NCBI GenBank assembly: GCA_000149265.1
Contig: CH003410.1
Span: 1 to 64,000 of the forward strand
Reading direction: 5' to 3'
Length of the DNA: 64,000 nt
Source of the DNA: Ciona savignyi
Lineage: Eukaryota; Chordata; Ascidiacea; Phlebobranchia; Cionidae
Shown here: positions 25,701-32,134 of the stretch, piece after piece
How positions within the stretch are numbered: the stretch's first letter is position 1
Layout of the letters: the number at the start of each line of letters is the position of its first letter
Notes under the pieces: model-generated
The model's input: the letters and a program-made list of their open reading frames with translations, nothing else
Database searches by the model: none
Told to the model about the DNA's origin: nothing
Position numbers and translations under genes: made by a program

Positions 25701-28516
25701 AGTCAAATAAGCTTTAACACAACTTATTTCGCCAATACCCATTATGCATCAAAACATTACGTTAAACGTGTTATCGACAGACGTTCTGTTTTCGACGGAC
25801 GTTCTGAAGTATTTTACGGCTCCTGTGTTTTTTGATGATTTAATTTTAATTTTTTAACGAAAATGTGATAAAAAATAAACTTCTATGTCAAGATAAATCT
25901 TACTGTTTAACGCCAGCAATGCAGCCTGGAAGTTTGTTCTTCTCGGGCAGCGGAGGGTTCCATTCACCCGTCTCCTTGTTGCAAGCAAACAAGTGAGCGT
26001 TGCTGTACCGGAAGCCATCCAGACACGTGATGTCGCACAGGAGCAGGGTTCCCGCAGATGTGCAATCTGGGTCCATCGCGTTCTCGGGTGCCATTGCCTC
26101 ACACATGGCCTCTGAGGGTGGAGATGGAAGTCAGGAAGCTGAGTTATTACAACTGCTAGATATGGTGTATTTGGGAAAAGGTATTAGCGGTGGTTGCTTG
26201 AAACCAGTGGGCTTAATTGGTTTAAACTAAAAGCGCTCACCATCATAGCCCGCATTGCGATAGCTCGAGTAACCAACTAGGGCCGTACAGGTAGGGCCAG
26301 GTATAGGACATAGAAAAATTCTTCTGATAAATTAAAAATACAGTCATCTATCAAGTTTATATTGTGCAGTATAGTTTTGTCATTCTCGAACTATAATTTT
26401 CGATCAAAGTGTCTTTGGTAGAACTTTCTTACGCTTTCGTGTAATATTCTCCAAGAACAATTTTACTCACCGACACATTGAGGGAAGTCCTCTCGTGTCC
26501 AAGTACCGTCTGTGGTGACGCATTCGGCGGTCAGGGTTTCGCCAGCCTTGAGGCCTTCAAATTTGTATCCAGATTGGCAGGTCGTCGTACAAACTCTGTA
26601 AAAATCAGTAATCGTAGTAAAGTAAGTTCCCAGGTGGAAAAAGTATTACTGATATAATAAAAAAAAAGTTTGGGCAGCGGAATTTAACGATTGTGGTAAA
26701 CAGCAGAGCATGTTTTGTAAAAATTATTGTAGAATAAAACCAATCTTACATTGGCGATTGTAAATAACACACAGGTTAAGTAATATACAATTGTTATCAA
26801 TAGTTTCGCTACTTAGCAAACAGGTGAAAAATGTGTTGTTAAATATTTTAAAACGGTGTTATTTTACATATAGCCAAAGTTAGTTTGGCCATAAGGTACC
26901 ACTGACGACTCTGAAAAGCAGTACTTTCTATGTAAATACTGGATTTTTTAGTTAAGGAATTTGTTTTTCATTTCCACAGCTAATTAAACTTTCGGTTAAG
27001 TACTTACAGTTTTGAGCCTATTAGCTGGCAGTTTATTTCTCCGAATGACGGTGCGATCAGGTTCTTACAGACGCCTCTATCAAAGACTTCTACATAAGGT
27101 ATAAACAAATTGTCAGTATATGTTGTCGTTATATAGATTAAACGTGTAGCATGTCGACAAGAACCTTTGTTAATACTCTGCGTCTGTGGTTTTTTAAAAA
27201 CATAACGTCGAAAGCATTAAAATTTGTGGGCCAATTTTAAAAGTTTAGGACTTAGCCCTTTGCATAAGTAATTTTAACCGATAAGACACACCTCGAAATA
27301 TAGTATAAAATATACTTGAATTGTATAAAGCTAGCGTTAGTTAAATATACAACATATTTAATCCTTGGTGTTGCAATGTAAAGTGAGCCCATTGCGTGAT
27401 AAGGCCGTGCGTACAGCAACCAAAAGTGATTGATTGCTTTGACTCTTCATTGGTCGCGCTAAAATTCTCTATGGTTATATCGACGCACTGAAATAGCTCG
27501 ATTACTATGGTGGGATTGGGATGTGTTACAACATCTGTGGACGTTTTGTGTTTGTCGCCGATGCTGCCAAAACAAGGGTCGGATAATTTCTTAATTTCGA
27601 AATATAATTGTTACGTACCTGTGGAGAAGCCATTGGCGCTGAAAGAAAAACATTATTTTGTTAGATACATTGGATTAAAATGTTAGCAAAACTATCAGAA
27701 ATTAATGTATATTGTCTTCAGTGAAAAAACTCAATTAGTTATCACACGGGCAATCGTCAGATTATCATGAAAATGAAAAAAACATACCCTTACATAAATA
27801 GTTTCAAGAGAAAGGTAATATTGGATATAAAATGCAGTCGCTTCGTCACAGTAATGGGTAGAACGCACTGAATTATTTAAAATATGTAGTTTTTTCACGG
27901 TATAGTAAACATAGAATAGTATTTTCAAACAGTTTTTTATTAATCGAAGATTGTATTTTATAAAATTCCCTTGTAGAAAATATAGTTTCACGTGAAATTA
28001 AAAATAAGAAACGAAATTTATTCTCTTTATTATAAGAATAGATAAACACAGACGTTGTAGTCACCAACAAAGTAGAATCTCCAAATAATTGTATTGCTTA
28101 TTTTATCGTTTGCATTAATCTTACTAAACGCAGTATTCTTCAACATTTTCTACTCGCCTGATTTTTAGTCAAAAAATTAATAACGCAGTCAGGGTTAATT
28201 AAATACGTGACAAACGAATATGTTAGCAACCATGTCTATAAAACTGCGACGGTGGGCGCGAGGTGATCTGACGATTGCTCGTGTGTTGAACCCATCGGTT
28301 TTCCCATTCACGGGTATAGACATGAATTTTCTATCCCATCTGAGCCTATCCTAAATACCCCCAAAATAAGGCGTTTACCTATATTATCAACCATGTCATA
28401 TTTCCGATAAAAAGACTTATGTTTGCAAACAAGTCCCACTTCACAAAATAGAACTTTTACCTGTGGGGGGCAGCAGCCAAGGCTGAAATACAGAGCAATA
28501 TAGCTCCTATAGACAT
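1..28516 (-). CDS. Gel-forming mucin / VWF-like secreted protein with N-terminal sushi domains (32 exons, 3' end outside window)
   Basis: Exons read on the minus strand, in transcript order: 28461-28516, 27619-27638, 27008-27089, 26471-26595, 25904-26111, 23718-23806, 23211-23317, 22529-22767, 21839-21995, 21037-21146, 20318-20487, 19538-19759, 18863-19032, 18123-18238, 17551-17679, 16548-16731, 15695-15883, 15023-15172, 14423-14560, 13366-13587, 12956-13042, 12630-12741, 11819-12048, 11268-11368, 10233-10504, 9489-9907, 9138-9316, 8652-8827, 7591-7820, 7228-7452, 2413-6837 and 1-1781. Every junction has GT..AG and the phases agree, apart from the repeat exon (see its entry). The window encodes about 3,700 residues: signal peptide, three sushi domains, D1-D2-D'-D3 assemblies (VWD, C8, TIL), Cys-rich linker, Pro/Thr repeats, VWC modules and Cys repeats. 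D1-D2-D'-D3 followed by a long repeat region is the plan of gel-forming mucins and VWF; sushi domains in front are not part of that standard plan. It is probably a secreted, disulfide-linked mucus or matrix protein. A C-terminal cystine knot, if present, lies beyond the left edge. Confidence 0.85.
2413..6837 (-). CDS. Giant repeat exon (26-residue Pro/Thr repeats, then VWC module), frame broken twice in this assembly
   Basis: The exon starts after TTAG at 6838 with EPLPCDAVSTSVVES and ends with a VWC-type module (CTDSKGMERTYGEC, CEICTCFDKNEVRC, CCSSFRCIE) at a GT donor at 2411-2412. Most of it is a tandem array of a 26-residue unit. Length is 4,425 bases (0 mod 3), whereas the flanking phases (0 in, 1 out) require 1 mod 3. 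Two one-base insertions relative to the repeat consensus account for this: near 6585-6586 (GTACCG where other units have GTACC or GTACT) and at 4344-4346 (CCC where other units have CC). Reading is uninterrupted between and on either side of these points, so they may be assembly errors, an allele, or damage to the gene. Confidence 0.75.
2735..6660 (-). repeat. 78-bp coding tandem array, about 50 units (26-residue Pro/Thr repeat)
   Basis: The unit starts PTPKFTPTPTFIDGQ and ends with VPIPEQQFFDA. It has about six Pro and four Thr per 26 residues, two adjacent Phe and one or two Asp, and no cysteine. Most variation is confined to a few places: the first residue (T, A or V), TFIDGQ versus IYVDGE, and PEQQ versus PQQQ or PDQQ. 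A few units lack six bases (one TP pair lost: 2880, 4907, 5145), and one near 5830 has lost most of the KFTPTP part. It sits where mucins carry the PTS domain, but its Thr/Ser content is modest and Ser is nearly absent. Confidence 0.9.
7228..8827 (-). CDS. Cys-rich linker exons after D3 (exons 28-30)
   Basis: Exon 8652-8827 (CLGLPCPDNYMPPVMPC, then CSLEIEKAI) and exon 7591-7820 (LCPVELQNDCGYRC ... CGQRITECSSG ... CVDPQDCPCLL) form a further TIL-like module. Exon 7228-7452 (CRVSCIRYYC, ETKCLPEV, then acidic EKEEVTEVKVEEKIE) leads into the repeat region. The donor after GAG at 7227 (GTGGCC) is weak but gives the right phase for the repeat exon. Confidence 0.75.
9138..12741 (-). CDS. D' and D3 assembly (TIL', E', VWD3, C8, TIL), exons 22-27
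   Basis: Exons 12630-12741 and 11819-12048 encode a TIL/E unit without its own VWD (D'), then start VWD3 (THITTFDGHYYKFGQ). Exon 11268-11368 gives CEYVLAK and VPCGSFGTVC. Exon 10233-10504 carries the VWD3 core ending VEGLCGNYDQN. Exon 9489-9907 is C8-3 (CNVLKTKFAACHSYV, YYERCVFDTCAC) running into TIL (CPIQCDGYRIYNPC), and 9138-9316 finishes it (CVEGCSCKGKLVYD). D1-D2-D'-D3 is the N-terminal multimerisation region in VWF and gel-forming mucins. The VWD3 motif is EGLCG, again without the first cysteine. Confidence 0.85.
9328..9455. repeat. Minisatellite, period about 31 bp, 4 copies
   Basis: Unit CAGTGGAAATTAGGCAATTC then ACACATGAAGAA, four times, directly after the acceptor side of mucin exon 9138-9316. 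Confidence 0.9.
12085..12240. repeat. Degenerate 20-bp tandem repeat
   Basis: Seven to eight copies of a unit like ATTTTCATTCTGAAATAACA, just beyond mucin exon 11819-12048. Confidence 0.7.
12956..17679 (-). CDS. D2 assembly (VWD2, C8, TIL, E module), exons 15-21
   Basis: VWD2 begins with HYETFDG and CSYILAR in 17551-17679, continues in 16548-16731 (VNGITVKLLSGG) and ends in 15695-15883 with LVAGLCGNFNS. C8 is split over 15023-15172 (CKVYS, LCGRLKSPPFLQC) and 14423-14560 (YYDACMYDFC, SVFATYALSC). Exon 13366-13587 is TIL (CAKSCEASCGAIHEAIPC ... CIAVQDCPC), and 12956-13042 is the E-like module (CNVCECHKGKWEC). All boundaries from 15883 to 12956 are phase 0. The VWD motif is AGLCG rather than CGLCG. 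Confidence 0.85.
14230..14308. repeat. Direct duplication of 38 bp
   Basis: TTTTGTGTATAAATTTATTG followed by TATTAATCTATTATCTG occurs twice in tandem in a mucin-gene intron. Confidence 0.9.
16843..16902. repeat. Direct duplication of about 30 bp
   Basis: CTTAGCAGACGCC followed by AACCTAAGTTTA occurs twice in a row in a mucin-gene intron. Confidence 0.8.
18123..22767 (-). CDS. D1 assembly (VWD1, C8, TIL, E module), exons 8-14
   Basis: Exon 22529-22767 starts VWD1 (CFTWGQHHYRTFDG, then ECTYVLAKD). Exons 21839-21995 and 21037-21146 complete it up to KTGGLCGTFNR. Exons 20318-20487 and 19538-19759 form the C8 module (ANSWKALSLC, MCGSMMDTIC, FFESCKEDVC). Exon 18863-19032 is the TIL module (CGSSCPLTCSGREYNC ... 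CVDKSSCPC), and 18123-18238 is a short VWC/E-like module (CNQCVCARGKWIC). The usual CGLCG motif of VWD reads GGLCG here, so the first cysteine of the CxxC is missing. Confidence 0.85.
18569..18850 (+). mobile_element. tRNA-derived SINE, full-length copy
   Basis: Head CGGCCGGTTAGTCTGGTGGT resembles a tRNA 5' half with box A. The conserved body contains CTAGTCGGTTGTGTCCTTGG and TTTTCCCATTCACGGGGATA, and the tail is ATGAATATCCTATTTCC. It ends about 13 bases from the donor side of mucin exon 18863-19032. The family resembles the composite SINE described from Ciona; the name is not verified. Confidence 0.85.
19125..19545. repeat. About 190-bp tandem duplication reaching a splice donor
   Basis: AAAGGTCAGACAATGGAA with AGCAGGTTAATTGGTCAATA recurs at about 19132 and 19343, and a third partial copy (AAAGCAAAGGTCCGAAAATG) abuts mucin exon 19538-19759. 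The donor context CTTACCCATTGGA is duplicated at 19467 and 19533, giving a decoy donor. Confidence 0.75.
20022..20292 (-). mobile_element. tRNA-derived SINE, full-length copy
   Basis: Reverse orientation: tail TAGGATAGGATATTCATG first, head AACCGGTCGG last. It lies in a mucin-gene intron, with its head about 26 bases from the donor side of exon 20318-20487. Confidence 0.85.
21181..21440. repeat. Tandem repeat, period about 90 bp, 2.5-3 copies
   Basis: TATTATGCACAGTATTTAAT followed by GTTGTAATATGC and GTGTGGAACATTGCTGTACT is repeated almost exactly; the first copy is more diverged. Intron of the mucin-like gene. Confidence 0.85.
22790..23035. repeat. Degenerate tandem repeat, period about 45 bp
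   Basis: Five copies of a unit like GATGATTGGGCAGAAATTTG then ACATAGATTATTTTAG, in the intron between mucin exons 23211-23317 and 22529-22767. Confidence 0.8.
23211..27638 (-). CDS. Sushi/CCP block (three domains), exons 2-7 of the mucin-like gene
   Basis: Exons 27008-27089 and 26471-26595 encode a first sushi domain, from CKNLIAPSFGEINC through CQSGYKFEG to GTWTREDFPQC. Exon 25904-26111 encodes a second (CEAMAPENA ... CDITCLDGFRYSNA ... CNKETGEWNPP ... LPGC). Exons 23718-23806 and 23211-23317 encode a third (CKTLQPPVNGFVAC ... FPSCPTGFEF ... YYSCVDGAWSPGDILPEC). Each shows the four-Cys pattern with the late Gly-x-Trp. Exon 25904-26111 would reach a stop six residues after the domain (GVKQ-stop) if read through, but a GTAAGA donor inside the Lys-Gln codons joins in phase to 23718-23806. 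That acceptor (TAATAAAG) has a poor pyrimidine tract, so the link from second to third sushi domain is the weakest in the model. Confidence 0.7.
23984..24208. mobile_element. Foldback MITE, 225 bp, with about 30-bp inverted repeats
   Basis: The left end GGTGCCTCTAAATAGTACAG, continuing GACCGCTTGGA, is matched in reverse at the right end (TCCAAGCGGTCCTGTAGTAT, then TTAGAGGTACC). Inside are 9-10-base repeats of GCTTGGATC and a run of CTAACCC-like words. There is no coding capacity and I see no clear target-site duplication. It lies in the intron between mucin exons 25904-26111 and 23718-23806. Confidence 0.75.
25590..25710. repeat. Dispersed repeat pair within the mucin gene (second copy 27177-27315)
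   Basis: Both copies share TGTGGTTTT, CGTCGAAAG, TTTAGGACT, GCATAAGTAA and AACCGATAAGACA in order. They lie in two different introns. Confidence 0.7.
28247..28355 (+). mobile_element. 5'-truncated SINE copy
   Basis: Only the last third of the element is present (GCGACGGTGGGCGCGAGG to the AATTTTCTATCCC tail), in intron 1 of the mucin-like gene. 5' truncation is typical of target-primed insertion. Confidence 0.7.
28461..28516 (-). CDS. First coding exon: signal peptide of the mucin-like gene
   Basis: The ATG at 28516 opens the sequence MSIGAILLCISALAAAPH. This is a short n-region, a hydrophobic core and small residues (ALAAA) suited to signal peptidase cleavage. The exon ends in phase 2 at a GT donor and joins the 20-base exon 27619-27638 (SANGFST). 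A TATA box lies about 115 bases upstream, which supports this being the true first coding exon. Confidence 0.8.
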
Positions 28517-28630
28517 TGAGCCTTCTTTCCTTCGTCCACTGAACAGTGCAAGCCGTCCTTTTGATTTTAGTAAGCTAAGCTGGCACGGACTGAAAGCGCC
28601 CGTTTGTCAGTGTTCGCGATGCTATGGCGG

Positions 28631-28638
28631 CTTATATA
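28631..28638 (-). promoter_or_regulatory. TATA box of the mucin-like gene
   Basis: TATATAAG on the minus strand. It implies a transcription start near 28600-28607 and a 5' UTR of roughly 90 bases before the ATG at 28516. The start itself is inferred. Confidence 0.6.
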
Positions 28639-28843
28639 GTCGGATGCATCCTTGTTGCAACTGTGAAAGTTTACAGCTCGAGTGCAATGACAAGCAGGCC
28701 TCTTCAACATCAAGTGGTATCTCCACTTTCCCTGGATCCGGGACCGCTTGTCCGGGATCCGGTATATTCTCCACTCCAGTGCAGTGCTTGTGACAGAGCC
28801 GGCCATTTCAACTATCACTTTGTGAGTGCTGTTGGGATTTCGA

Positions 28844-28851
28844 TGACGTGG
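28844..28851. promoter_or_regulatory. TGACGTGG motif (UPRE/CREB3-type) upstream of the mucin-like gene
   Basis: TGACGTGG lies about 210 bases upstream of the TATA box. This is the core recognised by bZIP factors of the unfolded-protein and secretory-capacity response (ATF6, XBP1, CREB3-like), a sensible input for a gene making a very large disulfide-rich secreted protein. An 8-mer can occur by chance. Confidence 0.3.
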
Positions 28852-30184
28852 CAAGGGCATCCAACAGTTGCAAAGCCGGCCAGGGCTGACAAATAAGCGA
28901 CATATCTGAGTTAAAGATAAATGTGAAAGTTAGTGAAGTATCATCGCCAAATACAAAAGTGCTCTGTTATTCAGAAAGTCACGGATGTATATCGATTATC
29001 TCTTGGTACACATCGGCCGCCACTTATTACCGACGGCCATTTTAAAAATCGCTGGTTTCTCCAAATTGGCGTTTTGTTTCAAAATCGAATGATAAAAAAC
29101 TGCGAATCACTAAATCGAAGCAAACGCCTGCCAGATCGGCAAAGCTGACCTCTTTACTTGATCTAAAAGGCATTTTCCGAGTTGGTGTGTTTTCAACTCG
29201 GTTTTATGTATATATATATGATTTTAGTTAGCTCATCCCAATTTCAATTTGTCGCAACTGGCATGGAATGGTGTTGCTATTAAGGTTCTGTTGGTATACT
29301 GTTGTTTCATGAAAAATCAACAAAAAATCTTATAAATGCCGTAGTTTGGATGATCGAATAAGATGGCTGCCAAGCCCTTTCCTCCCCTATATTTAAAATA
29401 CTTTATTGTTAAAGGTTGTGGGACCGACCTTAGGACATCTTTTAATATATTGTCATTATATCGTTTGTTATTAAATTTATTATTAAAGTACCTATATATT
29501 AATTTTTGTATAAAAAATTAAATTCGAAAAAATTTAAAAATTAAAATGGCTATGAATTTTTATTAAATTTAAAGAACATATTTTCTATATGTTCGTGTCT
29601 TTTTATATCTAAAATTTAAATATGGTTAGGTGCATAACACTTACGTTTCACCAAATGACCAATTATCGACCAGCTGCGTAGCTTAGTTGTATCTCACATG
29701 GTGGATTAATTGGTAGAACAGAACAAAGAAATGTAGAAATGCCAAATTGTACACAAAATCTGAGATAGCTCCGGTAACCGAATAAAATCCCGATTTTATT
29801 AGACGATTTCCCTTGTGATAACTTCTTTTTCGTTTTTACCTTCACGAAAATAAAACATAAAATCCGTATACTTCCGAGATCTACTACTAGACGCAAGGTG
29901 ATGACGCCGACCCGGTGATGTGGTAATTGTTGATTAATTCCGAAAGGTACCGTCGTTGGTCGAGTGGTTAAGGCGATGATACATATAAAGAATTCTATAT
30001 AAAAACGTATACCGATAAAAATTAAATGAAAAAGGGTGATAGAATTGTTAGCGTAATGTAAAACGGATCTAAGAAAAGTACAAAATTAAACAAAAATATA
30101 TTTTAAAATATCTATATAGTCCAGATTATTAATTTCAATCCATATTAATGTATATGTTGTATATATAAACAAACAAAATTAGAC

Positions 30185-31425
30185 GAGAAGTATCGCCCTA
30201 TGTCAAAGCTCTTACGGACATTGCCCGAACTCAGTAAAATAATGAGTTCTAACAAATTGAAGAAAAGTCTTAATCATGCACAACGCTCTGTAGTAGCTCC
30301 GTTATCTGTTTGTCTACAATCCCACACTTTATTAATTATACTAATTAACGAAGTGATTAATTAGTAGTTTGATCCTCATATTTGTTTTTTTACTTCGATG
30401 TAAGGTTGTTTGGATGCTTCTTCGGGAATTTTACTCCACATGGCAGTTATGAATACCAGAAAAGGCTTCGATACCAGCTGTGAAGCCGATATGTCTTATA
30501 GGTCTTAGTAATGGTATTTAAATGAGTGTTTTGCTGAGTAGCAATAGTGGTGATTCCCAATGTTTGTACGGTTGAGAGTAGCATGTGCTCAGTTGCGCGT
30601 CGGTATTCTCGTTTATCTGTCTAATTTTGTTATAGTGGAACAGTGCTTTGTGAAATAAAGTGTTGATTGGACATTTTCTAGCTGTTTGGTTGGAAAAAAA
30701 GTCACCGATGTACGAAGGAGTCCGACCTCAAAAATAACTTTTTATTCAAGCTTTGCTAAACTTGGTAAAGTGTTTCCACGACCGTAATTTGACTTTCTTT
30801 CATGACAATCATCATTTATCCACTTTCTATAACAATAATTTATTTGTAAATACAGGGCTGTTTAACATATTCATAAATTCATTTTTATTTCAGGACTTGT
30901 TCTTTTTTTAGAATTTTATAAAGTTTACAACAAAGATTTTTTCCTCTTGCACTAAATTGAGTTTATCAAGTTCCGATTCGACTAAAGTTAAAAAAAATGG
31001 TTCCCTATTATCAAAATCCGTTTTCCATTATTTGGCTTCTTTTGTGTTGAGTTTATTATTTGAACTGCTTTGTGTATTGAATACACGTTGTGTACTTTTG
31101 CTCTATAGAATGTGAAGTATTTGAAGAGACGGTTAAACGAAAGTTGCTAAGGTTCATCACATTAGAAAGGGTTGTTAAACAAATAATTAACATGTCATGC
31201 TGTAATATTAAACGAGAACACTAAATTACCAGTGATAGTGCACTCTACCAAAATTAAAGAAACTTCTCGATCTTATACAACACACTGTAATATCTTTAAT
31301 AACCCAGCGTTGAGATTATCTGACGCTTTCACGTGTAAAAACGCTTGCTTACCTAATCGCAAGGCAATTTGACGTTTACCCGTTAACGCCCTTTGCGTTT
31401 TCCCATTCACCGGGATAAACATACC
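30185..31425 (+). mobile_element. Two degraded SINE remnants in the intergenic region
   Basis: 30190-30320 matches the SINE body (GGACATTGCCCGAACTC ... AGCTCCGTTATCTG). 31245-31425 matches body and tail (CAACACACTGTAATATC ... CCATTCACCGGGATAAAC) with an internal insertion. Both are too diverged to delimit exactly. Similar remnants occur at about 8015-8165, 17066-17215 and 29698-29835. Confidence 0.5.
30500..30760. repeat. Dispersed repeat, copy 1 (other copy at 43490-43735)
   Basis: Shares TGGTATT-AAATGAGTGTTTTGC, TCTCGTTTA-CTGT and ATGTACGAAGGAGT in the same order as 43490-43735, about 250 bases at moderate identity. There is no open frame, so it is probably an old mobile element of unknown class. 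Confidence 0.7.
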
Positions 31426-32134
31426 GCGAAAGCACACAACTTCCACTTAAAACACAATGGTGTTAATACTAGACACAAAGGAGGCACAATAATAGACAAC
31501 AGATTATGTTACGTCGATAAACCCAAAAAAAACGGTATTTATTTTCGTCGAATAGACACTCGTTAAACCGTATTTAGTGCAAGTGGAAAAAGCTCGAGGT
31601 TGAAAAGTTTAAGATATTAAAAATAAATTAACAAAAGTATAGCTTTTGTAGTAGTTAGGCAAAAATATAAATACTCAGTGGCACACATACTCAGCTATAG
31701 AAGTTAGATAAATGATAATTGTCCTAAAAGGAAGTTAGATAATTGTCGTGTACACGCTTTACCAGGTTTACCAAAGCTTGAATGAAAAGTTTCGGTTTCA
31801 ATTTATGATGTAAATATGGTAATCGCGCAAAGGCAGTTAGTCAGCTTGCATATTAATCTTCCCAATTCTTTATATATATAGAATACGGTTATCGAAATTT
31901 ATGGACTTTAAGAACAACTTTAAAACGTTTTTTTGTGTTAAAAATTGATTTTGCACCTTAAAAAATCGGTGCGCCTAATGTATGGATTATGTAGTGCTTT
32001 CCTACATACTAAATACCAGTCCAATTTGTACTGTATTATATAAAAGCGCTATGCGACATACAGCGAAGCCTGAAAAATATGAAATTAGCGTCAAATATTT
32101 ATGTTTCGTTTCAGTATGAACGTGGCGATATACA

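Larger units (their letters stand above)
28640..32134. other. Intergenic region between divergent mucin-like and fucosyltransferase genes
   Basis: I see no exon with coding character. It holds the promoter motifs near 28631-28851, a tRNA-like fragment at 29950-29975 (GTTGGTCGAGTGGTTAAGGC, like a tRNA-Ser/Leu 5' half but with no 3' half, so a remnant), SINE remnants and dispersed repeat copy 1. The fucosyltransferase promoter must lie near its right end. Confidence 0.6.

Noticed and set aside
29940..29980. A functional tRNA-Ser/Leu gene
   Set aside because: Only a 5' half-like segment (GGTCGAGTGGTTAAGGCGAT) is present; no anticodon arm, T-arm or acceptor-stem partner follows.
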